From positions 124,001 through 188,000 of the forward strand of contig DLHT01000011.1 of assembly GCA_002483365.1 (NCBI GenBank): a DNA stretch of 64,000 bases, in the 5' to 3' direction. Position numbers and translations under genes: made by a program. Of this stretch, positions 27,651-35,641 are shown in pieces. Position 1 is the first letter of the stretch, and each line of letters starts with the position of its first letter. Below the pieces are notes generated by a model that worked only from the letters and a program-made list of their open reading frames with translations, ran no database searches and was not told where the DNA came from. The stretch is from Cellvibrio sp. UBA7661 (GTDB lineage: Bacteria; Pseudomonadota; Gammaproteobacteria; Pseudomonadales; Cellvibrionaceae).

Positions 27651-28046
27651 TTAATGACTCCTGTAAATCCAGAATTTATGCACCACAAAATTCAAAACCA
27701 CGGTAATTCCGGTAGCGAGAAATTGGGCAACCAAATAGTGCTCGACCCAGGGAAGGGCAAGATAGTTATCGAATAACCATAAAAAAGAGGCAAACAACAA
27801 TGTGTTTGTTGATAAGCCTATGCCAACCGCAAGCACATATTTGGGAATAGTGTGCGCGTGGTTGCTAGTGCTCTGGAATGTATAGTGGTAGTTCGCCCAG
27901 TAGTTAAAAATTGAAGAGAGCACATAGCCTGCGGCTGAGGCAAACACCTCCGGGAGCAGGCTGCTTTCTACAAATAAGACCAGTAGTAAAAACTGAATCA
28001 GGGTGGAAATTCCACCAATACCTACAAATAAGGCGAAGCGTTTCAT
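27651..28046 (-). CDS. GtrA-family flippase-like membrane protein
   Basis: A 131-residue protein with four transmembrane helices and GtrA signatures (FALFVGIGGISTLIQF, SSIFNYWANYHYTFQS, LNFVVHKFWIY). GtrA proteins are thought to flip undecaprenyl-phosphate-linked sugars. First gene of the six-gene operon; its stop codon is one base from the next start. With the GT2 and GT-C genes it resembles an enlarged gtrABC glucosylation locus. Confidence 0.9.
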   Translation of the reverse strand: MKRFALFVGIGGISTLIQFLLLVLFVESSLLPEVFASAAGYVLSSIFNYWANYHYTFQSTSNHAHTIPKYVLAVGIGLSTNTLLFASFLWLFDNYLALPWVEHYLVAQFLATGITVVLNFVVHKFWIYRSH

Positions 28047-28261
28047 TGTTATTCTATTAAATAATGTTGCGACGATTAGCCCAGCAACACAACTGGTGTT
28101 GATGGCTTTTACGGTTGATATCCCTGCTCAAATTCTGCTGCACATTACCACATTTTTGTGGCAATAGTGGTGTGAATTACAGGATTAGCGACGTCTCAAA
28201 AGGGAGGTTGTGATTCAGGTTGGAATACCGATTTTCAGGGATAGGTTTTAGCCTGATGAGA

Positions 28262-28489
28262 TCAGGCCCAGCGCAATGCCGCTCCTGCGCGCTCGATATA
28301 CATGTACTCGGTTTTATTGGTGATTGGATGGCACGCATGGCGTAAGTGATGGTGATCACTTGTTGAGCCCATATATTCCCAGCAGTTACCTTCATGTACG
28401 CACAGCGGGTCGCCATTATTGAGGCGATAACCGGCAAGTTCGTCCCACATTCTCTGCCATTCAGGATGGTTGATATCAAGGTATTCCAT
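28262..28489 (-). CDS. Small His/Cys-rich hypothetical protein
   Basis: 75 residues with no recognised domain. It has a Trp-rich N-terminus (HPEWQRMWDELAGYRL) and a cluster of potential metal ligands: C30, C36, H46-H48, H51, C53 and H54. A good ribosome site (GAAGGAC, six bases before the ATG) and protein-like composition argue that it is real. It is a lone gene, divergent from the MerR gene across a region with an 11-bp perfect inverted repeat. Function unknown. Confidence 0.6.
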   Translation of the reverse strand: MEYLDINHPEWQRMWDELAGYRLNNGDPLCVHEGNCWEYMGSTSDHHHLRHACHPITNKTEYMYIERAGAALRWA

Positions 28490-28549
28490 ATACTGTCCTT
28501 CAGGTGAAAAACCATATTGTCAGGATAAAATCTATTCAGCTATTCTGGG

Positions 28550-28582
28550 TTATTAATTAAGTTTGTCAAATTTAATTAATAA
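28550..28582. promoter_or_regulatory. Perfect 11-11-11 inverted repeat, likely operator
   Basis: TTATTAATTAA (28550-28560) and TTAATTAATAA (28572-28582) form a perfect 11-bp inverted repeat around an 11-bp spacer. It lies in the AT-rich 292-bp gap between two divergent genes. It has no adjacent T-run or GC stem, so a protein-binding site is more likely than a terminator. Confidence 0.5.
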
Positions 28583-28781
28583 CATCATGATTTTATTATG
28601 ATTATTGGTTTATCATCTAAGCTAACTGGAAGCTATTATACAGTTTTTTCATAAATAATTGGCGCATAAAATTTCATTTTTGTAATTAAGTGAAGTAAAA
28701 ATGTAGGAAATAAAGATGATTTTCCTGCAAACCTTACACTTACAGAAATGTTTTGTGTGTAATGCTCGGACAGGTGGTGAT

Positions 28782-29231
28782 ATGAATATCAGTCAGGCTT
28801 CAGAAGTGTGCGGTTTGTCAGGTAAAACCATCCGCTACTATGAAGAAATTGGTTTGGTGGTACCTAAGCGGCAGGAAGGCAATGATTACCGCGTTTACTC
28901 TGGGTATGAAATAGGGCAATTACGTCTTTTACAGCAAGCACGAATCGCTGGTTTTAGCTTGGCCGAGTGTCGGGAGCTTTTGGCGCTTTATAGTGATCCA
29001 ACGGCGTATAGTGTTGATTACACCGATCAGCTGGTTAATCAGAAGGTTGCACATATTGACCAGCAACTCGCTGCATTGCATATCTTGCGCGAAACTCTGT
29101 TGTCTATCAGGCCAAGCAGTGAGAGCAGAGACGCAATTTCTAAACAACAGACGAGCAATACCCAGGAGTCAGCCTCGTCAAGTTTAGGGATGGCTTTCAG
29201 GTTGGTGGGTGAGTTCAAAGAGCGCGGTTAG
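28782..29231 (+). CDS. MerR-family transcriptional regulator
   Basis: A 149-residue regulator. The N-terminal winged helix (MNISQASEVCGLSGKTIRYYEEIGLVVP, then YRVYSGYEIGQLRLLQQARIAGFSLAECRELL) is close to the CueR/HmrR subgroup. A dimerisation helix follows (about 80-115). The C-terminal loop that binds copper in CueR through two Cys has none here, being SRDAISKQQTSNTQESASSS. The inducer is therefore probably not copper. ATG at 28782 fits the family start. It precedes dcd, probably as a separate unit. Confidence 0.88.
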   Translation: MNISQASEVCGLSGKTIRYYEEIGLVVPKRQEGNDYRVYSGYEIGQLRLLQQARIAGFSLAECRELLALYSDPTAYSVDYTDQLVNQKVAHIDQQLAALHILRETLLSIRPSSESRDAISKQQTSNTQESASSSLGMAFRLVGEFKERG

Positions 29232-29308
29232 CCCTAAGGCGCTGGTATTTTTCTATGTCGAAAAACGCTATGATGCGCGCCATTTAATTATTTACTGCTG
29301 GAGTGACT

Positions 29309-29878
29309 ATGAGCATCAAATCTGACAAGTGGATGCGCCGTATGGCTGAAGAGCATGGCATGATCGAGCCTTTTGAACCAGGGCAAATCCGTTATGATGC
29401 TGCGGGTCAACGGATAGTTTCTTACGGTACGTCCAGCTATGGTTATGATGTTCGTTGTGCGGATGAATTTAAAATTTTCACGAATGTCCACTCAACAGTA
29501 GTCGACCCTAAAAACTTTGATGAAAAAAGTTTTGTTGATATAAAAAGTGATGTCTGCATCATTCCTCCAAATTCTTTTGCGCTAGCACGTACGGTTGAAT
29601 ATTTCAGGATTCCTCGCAATATCCTGACGGTATGTTTGGGTAAATCGACGTATGCGCGTTGTGGAATTATTGTTAATGTGACGCCGCTTGAGCCTGAATG
29701 GGAGGGTCATGTAACGCTTGAGTTCTCCAATACAACACCTCTCCCCGCAAAAATTTATGCCAACGAAGGTGTTGCGCAAATGTTGTTTTTTGAATCAGAT
29801 GAAATTTGCGAAACATCGTATAAGGATCGCGGTGGAAAATACCAGGGTCAGCGTGGCGTGACCTTGCCACGCACGTGA
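29309..29878 (+). CDS. dcd: dCTP deaminase
   Basis: A 189-residue enzyme making dUTP from dCTP for thymidylate synthesis. Motifs: SYGTSSYGYDVR, GKSTYARCGIIVNVTPLEPEWEGHVTLEFSN (with the catalytic Glu), GVAQMLFFES and KYQGQRGVTLPRT. ATG at 29309 has GGAG five bases upstream; a GTG six bases earlier is possible but less likely. The next gene starts six bases after the stop. Confidence 0.96.
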   Translation: MSIKSDKWMRRMAEEHGMIEPFEPGQIRYDAAGQRIVSYGTSSYGYDVRCADEFKIFTNVHSTVVDPKNFDEKSFVDIKSDVCIIPPNSFALARTVEYFRIPRNILTVCLGKSTYARCGIIVNVTPLEPEWEGHVTLEFSNTTPLPAKIYANEGVAQMLFFESDEICETSYKDRGGKYQGQRGVTLPRT

Positions 29879-29884
29879 TTTGCG

Positions 29885-30070
29885 ATGGGCGATGTCGTTC
29901 AATTTAAAAAACCGAGTCCCTTTGACAAGCACAAGGGTAAAACTTTATGCCGTAGCGGCTTTCATAAATGGGTTGTGGTTAAAGATAATCAATTTGATGT
30001 AAAGCAGGGAAAGTTAGTGACGCTTTTTAAGTGCAGCCGCTGTGGTGAGCAAAAAATGGAATTGAAGTAA
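29885..30070 (+). CDS. Small zinc-ribbon-like protein
   Basis: 61 residues, MGDVVQFKKPSPFDKHKGK onward, with C22, H27 and a C-terminal CSRCG (C50, C53), a plausible zinc site. It resembles short DUF1660-like ribbon proteins. It begins six bases after dcd, so it is probably translated from the dcd transcript. Function unknown; composition and position support a real gene. Confidence 0.65.
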   Translation: MGDVVQFKKPSPFDKHKGKTLCRSGFHKWVVVKDNQFDVKQGKLVTLFKCSRCGEQKMELK

Positions 30071-30122
30071 TCAAGCGGTGATTAGTTATTTGATGCAAGA
30101 TTTCAAGTGCGCACCTCAAAAT

Positions 30123-30149
30123 AAAAAAGGCTCCAATGGAGCCTTTTTT
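30123..30149. terminator. Bidirectional terminator between the zinc-ribbon gene and slyD
   Basis: AAAAAAGGCTCC pairs perfectly with GGAGCCTTTTTT around AAT, between convergent genes. Confidence 0.93.
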
Positions 30150-30161
30150 ATTTTTTGTCGA

Positions 30162-30644
30162 TTAGTGATGGTGGCCGCCTTCACCGTGTGCGTGGCCATG
30201 ATTCAACTCTTCTTCAGTTGCTGAGCGAACTTCGGTAATTTCTACGTCAAATGTCAGGTCAACACCAGCCAATGGGTGATTGCCATCGATAGTGACTTGG
30301 TCGCCTTCGACTTTGGTCACAGTCACGACTTGCAAGCCTTGTTCAGTTTCAGCGTGAAATTCCATGCCGACTTCAATGTTGTCGATGCCGCTGAACATGT
30401 TGGATGGCAATTCTTGTACAAGATTGTCATCGCGCAAACCGTAAGCTTCTGCTGCATTCACAGATACATTCAATTTATCGCCTACTTTTTTGCCTTCCAG
30501 TGCGCTTTCCAAGCCTGGAATAATATTGCCTGCACCGTGCAAATACGATAAAGGCTCATGACCTTCGGAAGAGTCCAGCACTTTGCCAGTGCCGTCAGTC
30601 AGTGTGTAATGGAAGCTGGCAACGCAGTTTTCAGAGATATTCAT
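30162..30644 (-). CDS. slyD: FKBP-type peptidyl-prolyl isomerase (SlyD-like)
   Basis: A 160-residue protein with the FKBP domain (FHYTLTDGTGKVLDSSEGHEPLSYLHGAGNIIPGLESALEG split over residues 13-55), the insert-in-flap segment (about 70-120) and NHPLAGVDLTFDVEI. It ends in a His-rich metal-binding tail (HGHAHGEGGHHH), shorter than in E. coli SlyD. It assists folding and may carry nickel. The frame is open to 30821, but ATG at 30644 with AAGG upstream gives the normal family length. Confidence 0.92.
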   Translation of the reverse strand: MNISENCVASFHYTLTDGTGKVLDSSEGHEPLSYLHGAGNIIPGLESALEGKKVGDKLNVSVNAAEAYGLRDDNLVQELPSNMFSGIDNIEVGMEFHAETEQGLQVVTVTKVEGDQVTIDGNHPLAGVDLTFDVEITEVRSATEEELNHGHAHGEGGHHH

Positions 30645-30700
30645 AATGAAGCCTTTTGGTTTGGTAAATAGGGTAGAGTGACACTGAAAAAAATAAATGG

Positions 30701-31417
30701 TTAAAATTTTTCGATGGATTTGCCATCCAACGTCGCTTTGTGGATGTAGATGGTATACACATCCCCTTTTTCTTCTTGTTGCAAGCGAACTAATAAATAA
30801 TTCCAATCTTTGGCAAGCCATGCATAAGTTACGCGCTCATCATTTTCGCGGCTGCGCTTAACTTTGATGGTATTTACCTTGCCGAGCGGGGTATCCAGAA
30901 TTTCCTCGCATTCAACAATAAATTTATATTCTTTGAGGCGTCCACCATCGGCGATTTGATAGCTAAAACTCTTGCTGCCATTGAGCAAGTCTTGCTGCAT
31001 CTGGATTTGGTAGCTCAATTTATCTTGTACTTTTTGCGCAATATCCATCTGCCAACTAATTTTCTGTACGTTATTAGTTACACTCTTTTTGTTCCAATCA
31101 AATGACAGCTCAGCTGTGCGGTCTTTTCCTACCCCGCGCCGAGCATAGCTGTAGTGAAGCGGGCTGACAGTGTGCTGTGCCGGATTCCATTGCATTTTGC
31201 TTTGTTCGGTAATACTGCCAATCATCGATTCTGCTTTGAACAGCAAGTGGTACTGGTTATCTGCTGTTTGGGTCAGACGATTGGTTACGGTGATGTTGAA
31301 ACCGTAGAGTTTTGCTTTGTACTGGTTGTCAAAAGTTTTCGGTGCAGTGGTTGCACTTGCGAAGTACGGTATTGATACGCCAAGACAAAATAATACGATA
31401 GCTCGGAGGCTGGACAT
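30701..31417 (-). CDS. DUF3108-family exported protein
   Basis: A 238-residue protein with a signal peptide (LRAIVLFCLGVSIPYFASA, cleavage near residue 24). A beta-rich domain carries YKAKLYGFNITV, YHYSYARRGVGKDR-like and DTPLGKVNTIKVKRSRENDERVTYAWLAKDWNYLLVRL, matching DUF3108. These periplasmic or outer-membrane-facing proteins have no agreed function. It starts 13 bp after purN and is probably cotranscribed with purMN, as seen in related genera. Confidence 0.82.
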   Translation of the reverse strand: MSSLRAIVLFCLGVSIPYFASATTAPKTFDNQYKAKLYGFNITVTNRLTQTADNQYHLLFKAESMIGSITEQSKMQWNPAQHTVSPLHYSYARRGVGKDRTAELSFDWNKKSVTNNVQKISWQMDIAQKVQDKLSYQIQMQQDLLNGSKSFSYQIADGGRLKEYKFIVECEEILDTPLGKVNTIKVKRSRENDERVTYAWLAKDWNYLLVRLQQEEKGDVYTIYIHKATLDGKSIEKF

Positions 31418-31430
31418 GAGGATTCCTTTT

Positions 31431-32102
31431 TTAGGGCTCGTTTGCCTCAATTCGATAGCCGCAAGCTGGCAAAAGTTCACCATTTAACTCAGCTTTGCTA
31501 TCCACCATTTTTAATTTGCCTTGTGCAAACCATTTCACTGCCAGCGGATAAATGACGTGTTCCTGACGCTGTACCCGTTTGGCAAGTATGTTTGCGTCAT
31601 CGGTAGACAGTACGGGAACTGCGGCTTGAATTGCAGTAGGGCCTCCATCCAGCTCTGCGGTAACGAAGTGGACGGTAACACCGTGATACTTCTCGCCTGC
31701 ATCCAGTGCGCGCTGGTGGGTGTTGAGGCCTTGAAACTTAGGCAATAGCGATGGATGTATGTTGAGCATACGGCCGAGGTAGTGTTGGGTAAACTCCGGC
31801 GTGAGAATCCTCATAAAACCGGCTAATACCACAAGCCCGGGATTGTAGGTATCGATCTGGCGCATGAGTTCTGCATCAAAAGCTTCGCGGCTGGCGAAGC
31901 TTTTGTGATCGAGTACCACGGTGGGGATGCCAGCCTGGGTGGCTCGGGTCAACCCAAATACATCAGGGCGATTGCTGATGACTGCGGCAATTGATATGGG
32001 GAGTTCCCCACTTGCTGCGCCGTCTATCAGGGCTTGCAAATTGCTGCCGCTACCGGAGATAAGGACAACAACCTGCATTTTTTTTACATCGACAGTGCTC
32101 AT
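31431..32102 (-). CDS. purN: Phosphoribosylglycinamide formyltransferase
   Basis: A 223-residue enzyme of purine synthesis that transfers a formyl group from 10-formyl-THF to GAR. Motifs: VVLISGSGSNLQALID, VVLAGFMRILTPEF, MLNIHPSLLPKFQGL with the catalytic Asn and His, and GVTVHFVTAELDGGPTAIQA. The N-terminus has a few extra residues before the core. It begins seven bases after purM ends, so translation is coupled. Confidence 0.96.
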   Translation of the reverse strand: MSTVDVKKMQVVVLISGSGSNLQALIDGAASGELPISIAAVISNRPDVFGLTRATQAGIPTVVLDHKSFASREAFDAELMRQIDTYNPGLVVLAGFMRILTPEFTQHYLGRMLNIHPSLLPKFQGLNTHQRALDAGEKYHGVTVHFVTAELDGGPTAIQAAVPVLSTDDANILAKRVQRQEHVIYPLAVKWFAQGKLKMVDSKAELNGELLPACGYRIEANEP

Positions 32103-32109
32103 TATTCAA

Positions 32110-33165
32110 TCAGAGACCTTGCAGTTCCACTTGGTGCTCATCGCCATTGGCTTTGGCAATATGGCCAATCACAAATGCATTTTCTCCGGCCGCACGTAAG
32201 ATGCTCAGCGCGTTATCTGTTTCGCTCGCAGGAATGGCGATAACCATACCTACACCGCAGTTAAAGGTGCGGTACATTTCGCGCATATCGACATTGCCGC
32301 CTTTTTGCAGCCATTGGAAAACCGGTGGAAATACCCAGCTTTTGGTATCGATAACGGCTTTACAGCCATCAGGTAGTACACGAGGAATATTTTCAGTCAA
32401 GCCGCCGCCGGTGATGTGCGCCATAGCGTTGACCTTGGATTCCTTGATCAATTTGAGTACAGATTTGACATAAATACGGGTTGGCTCCATCAAGGCATCT
32501 GCCAGAGGTCTGCCACCGCAATCCTGGGTAAGGTCAGCGTTGGTAACCTCAATGATTTTGCGGATCAATGAGTAGCCGTTGGAATGCGGGCCGCTGGAAG
32601 TGAGGGCGATCAAGGTGTCGCCTTGTTGTACTTTACTGCCGTCGATAATTTCAGATTTTTCAACTACGCCAGTGCAGAAGCCAGCCAGATCGTAATCTTC
32701 GCCTTCATACATGCCGGGCATTTCGGCTGTTTCACCGCCAACCAATGAGCATCCTGCCTGTTCACAGCCATCACCAATACCGGCAACTACTGCTGCGGCA
32801 ACATCTACATTGAGCTTGCCGGTGGCGTAGTAATCGAGGAAAAACAAAGGCTCGGCACCTGTTACCACCAGGTCATTAACACACATGGCAACCAGATCGA
32901 TTCCAATGGTGTCGTGCTTTTGCAAATTCATTGCCAGGCGCAATTTGGTGCCAACGCCATCAGTGCCCGATACCAATACGGGTTGACGGTAGCCTTCCGG
33001 GATTTCACACAGGGCTGCAAAGCCACCCAAGCCAGCCATTACCTCGGGGCGACGGGTACGTTTGGCAACGCTTTTGATGCGTTCGACCAACGCGTCGCCA
33101 GCTTCGATATCAACACCAGCGTCTTTGTAGCTAAGGGATGGGGTAGGAGTTTGGTTTTGGCTCAT
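32110..33165 (-). CDS. purM: Phosphoribosylformylglycinamidine cyclo-ligase
   Basis: A 351-residue AIR synthetase. Motifs: LSYKDAGVDIEAGDALVERIK, VSGTDGVGTKLRLA, IGIDLVAMCVNDLVVTGAEPLFFLDY, VGGETAEMPGMYEGEDYDLAGF and ITGGGLTENIPRVLP. First gene of the purM-purN-DUF3108 unit. It is divergent from the DUF2066 gene across 250 bp, which should hold promoters for both; no PurR-type box was recognised. Confidence 0.97.
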   Translation of the reverse strand: MSQNQTPTPSLSYKDAGVDIEAGDALVERIKSVAKRTRRPEVMAGLGGFAALCEIPEGYRQPVLVSGTDGVGTKLRLAMNLQKHDTIGIDLVAMCVNDLVVTGAEPLFFLDYYATGKLNVDVAAAVVAGIGDGCEQAGCSLVGGETAEMPGMYEGEDYDLAGFCTGVVEKSEIIDGSKVQQGDTLIALTSSGPHSNGYSLIRKIIEVTNADLTQDCGGRPLADALMEPTRIYVKSVLKLIKESKVNAMAHITGGGLTENIPRVLPDGCKAVIDTKSWVFPPVFQWLQKGGNVDMREMYRTFNCGVGMVIAIPASETDNALSILRAAGENAFVIGHIAKANGDEHQVELQGL

Positions 33166-33415
33166 AAGAAAGGGCTCACGGCTCTGACAAGTGGGGTGGT
33201 TTAAAAAAAGGTCGCCATTCTATCAGCTTATATGTCGGCTTGCAGGCCAAAGCGTGCTTGCGGTGCAAGTTCTTTAACGTTCAGTTGGTAGCAGGTAAGG
33301 CGGGCAGATTCCTGAAAAATTGTTGAATGCTTCCTTATTTTACCTTGATGCGCCTTTATCCAAGCCTGTTACAATGCCAACCCACTGCATTGTTCGCTGC
33401 ATTCAGAGGTAATCC

Positions 33416-34864
33416 TTGTTGCATTCCCTACCTGTTCGCCTGTTGTTGTCTGGCCTGCTTTTTGGGTTGTCCGGTATTTATGCTGGCACTGCAATAGCCG
33501 GCCAAAAAGTTGATATTTACCGCGCCAATACACTGGTTAAATCCCAGTCTGAAAGTGAACGCAATGCCGCTGCCCGTGCGACATTTGGTGAGGTTGTCGT
33601 CAGAGTTTCCGGCCAGCGTAGTGCGTTGAACCATCCGGCGATTAAAGCGGCGTTACCGGGGGCGCAAAATTATCTGTTTGGTTTTAGTTACCACAGTGTT
33701 GCAGAAAAAATCATACAAGATGGCAAAACAGTGCCGGCTATTGGCCTTCAATTAAATTACGAGCCCAAAGCGATTGAACAACTGTTGCGCCAATCGCAGT
33801 TGCCGCTATGGCCTGCAACCCGTCCGAAAGTATTGGTATGGCTGGTTGCCAAAGATCCTACCGGTTTGCGTTTGGTGCCTGATGTAGCGGATTTACAGGC
33901 GATGCAAGCACAAGCACAGTACCGTGGTCTTCCGCTCGGCTTTCCTAAAATGGACCTTGAGGATAGCCTGTCACTGAGTGCGGATGACTTATGGGCTTTG
34001 GACATTGAGAAAATCAAAGCGGCATCCCTGCGCTACAAAGCCGATGCTATTTTGGTTGGGCGTTATACCCCATATAGCATGGGACCCATCCCGCCTGCAG
34101 TAATACAGCAACCACAGGCTGATGTGCCGGAAGTGGGCGAGTTGGTTGCATCGAGTGCTGCGGTCTCGTCTGTTGCCAGCTCCGCTCCATCCAGTTTCCC
34201 TGATGATGGCGCGATGCCTGAGCCGATTGCTGGCCCTTGGCTGGGTGATTGGCAGTTGGTGCATGCCAGCAGTAACCAAACATTTGCCGATGAAACGCCC
34301 GATGTGAAAAGCCTGTTCAGTTTGGCGATTGATCGCGCCGCAGACTACTTCGCCAACCAGTACGCGATCATGCCGACGGACCAAGGGCCGCAAGTGATTA
34401 TGTTGCGTATTGGCAATATCACCAGCTTTGCAGCATTCAAGCAGGTGCAGGCGTATCTGGATGAATTGGCGATAGTGCAGCGCATGGAAGTCATGCAGGT
34501 AGATACAGAAGGTTTATTGGTGCGCTTGACGACAGAAGGCGATGTAAAACTATTGATGAGCACTCTGGCGCTGGGGCGTCGGTTGGCGCCTTTGCAAACA
34601 GAAACTATCACTGATCCACTGGCAAACGCAGAAGTTGCAGCGACTACAGCAACTACAGCAACTACAGCTGATGATACCGGGATCGATGCCGCGGCGATGG
34701 CAGAGTTGGATCAAGCGCTGGCGAATGAACAGTTTTCCGGTACAGGTGATGCACAATCCGCAATAAATCCGAACCCTGATACGGGTGCGGTGCCCACAGC
34801 GAATCCGGTACCTGTCTATGGCGGTACGGTTGAAAACCCACTGATCTATGTTTGGCAGAAGTAA
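33416..34864 (+). CDS. DUF2066-family exported protein
   Basis: A 482-residue protein with a signal peptide (about 1-28, ending GTAIAGQ). The N-terminal DUF2066 domain has VDIYRANTLVKSQSESERNAAARATFGEVVVRVSG split over residues 31-65. A Ser/Ala/Pro-rich linker lies at about 235-265. A second domain contains LQALYAI-like FANQYAIMPTDQG. The tail includes an Ala-Thr stretch from 9-bp repeats (about 34637-34672). It starts at tandem TTG codons with AGAGGT upstream. The purN-purM/DUF2066-hda order is conserved in pseudomonads, but no function is known. Confidence 0.82.
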   Translation: MLHSLPVRLLLSGLLFGLSGIYAGTAIAGQKVDIYRANTLVKSQSESERNAAARATFGEVVVRVSGQRSALNHPAIKAALPGAQNYLFGFSYHSVAEKIIQDGKTVPAIGLQLNYEPKAIEQLLRQSQLPLWPATRPKVLVWLVAKDPTGLRLVPDVADLQAMQAQAQYRGLPLGFPKMDLEDSLSLSADDLWALDIEKIKAASLRYKADAILVGRYTPYSMGPIPPAVIQQPQADVPEVGELVASSAAVSSVASSAPSSFPDDGAMPEPIAGPWLGDWQLVHASSNQTFADETPDVKSLFSLAIDRAADYFANQYAIMPTDQGPQVIMLRIGNITSFAAFKQVQAYLDELAIVQRMEVMQVDTEGLLVRLTTEGDVKLLMSTLALGRRLAPLQTETITDPLANAEVAATTATTATTADDTGIDAAAMAELDQALANEQFSGTGDAQSAINPNPDTGAVPTANPVPVYGGTVENPLIYVWQK

Positions 34865-34867
34865 TCT

Positions 34868-35581
34868 ATGGTGAGTTTGCCCCAGCAATTATCGCTTGGC
34901 GTCAATTTGAATGATGACGCCACCTTCGACAATTTCTATGCGCCTGCCCACACCCACAATGCAATGGTAGTGCAGGGCTTGCGTGATCAGCTCACGGGTT
35001 CTGGCGAAGCATTTGTTTATTTGTGGGGGGCACCCGGATGCGGGCTTACCCATCTACTGCAGGCCGCTTGTCATGAAGCACAATCCCGGGGTTTATCGGT
35101 TCAGTATTTGCCATTGAGGGATATGGTGGGTTATGCGCCGGATGAACTGTTCAGTGGGTTGGATACGTTGGATTTAGTGTGTCTGGATTGCTTGCCCTCT
35201 ATCGCGGGTCGCCCTGATTGGGAGCGCGCGATTTTTAACTTATACAACCAACTGCGCGAACAGGGTAGGCGATTATTAGTCGCCGCAGAGCATAGCCCGC
35301 GTGAATTGGCATTGAGTTTGGAAGATTTACGTTCGCGCTTGCAATGGGGGCTGACCTATCAGGTGCACAGCTTGGGCGACGATGATAAACAGCAAGCACT
35401 GCAAATGCGTGCCCGTGCCCGCGGTCTTGAATTGGGCGATGAGGTAGCGCAGTACATTATCCAGCGCTTGCCGCGCGATACCAATGAACTGTTTTGGCAA
35501 TTGGCAAGGCTTGATCATGCCTCGCTTGCTGAACAACGTAAACTTACTATTCCTTTTGTAAAGAAAGTATTAGCGATTTGA
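34868..35581 (+). CDS. hda: DnaA regulatory inactivator Hda
   Basis: A 237-residue DnaA-related AAA+ protein that, with the loaded sliding clamp, stimulates DnaA-ATP hydrolysis. The N-terminal QQLSLGVNL is a clamp-binding motif. The Walker A region is degenerate (WGAPGCGLTHLLQA), as in known Hda proteins. LDLVCLDCLP replaces Walker B, and the arginine-finger region is LRSRLQWGL. Three bases separate it from the DUF2066 gene, so the two form an operon. Confidence 0.94.
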   Translation: MVSLPQQLSLGVNLNDDATFDNFYAPAHTHNAMVVQGLRDQLTGSGEAFVYLWGAPGCGLTHLLQAACHEAQSRGLSVQYLPLRDMVGYAPDELFSGLDTLDLVCLDCLPSIAGRPDWERAIFNLYNQLREQGRRLLVAAEHSPRELALSLEDLRSRLQWGLTYQVHSLGDDDKQQALQMRARARGLELGDEVAQYIIQRLPRDTNELFWQLARLDHASLAEQRKLTIPFVKKVLAI

Positions 35582-35641
35582 TCTCGCGCTACTTCATCTC
35601 CAGACTCTCCAGATTAATAACAACTACACTGGAGAGCTTCA

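Noticed and set aside
28084..28165. Small CAACAC/GTGTTG and CCACA/TGTGG dyads upstream of gtrA
   Set aside because: The arms are only five to six bases and expected by chance in AT-rich intergenic DNA.
33345..33376. TTGATG...TACAAT promoter before the DUF2066 gene
   Set aside because: The spacer is about 19 bases, too long for a confident sigma-70 call.
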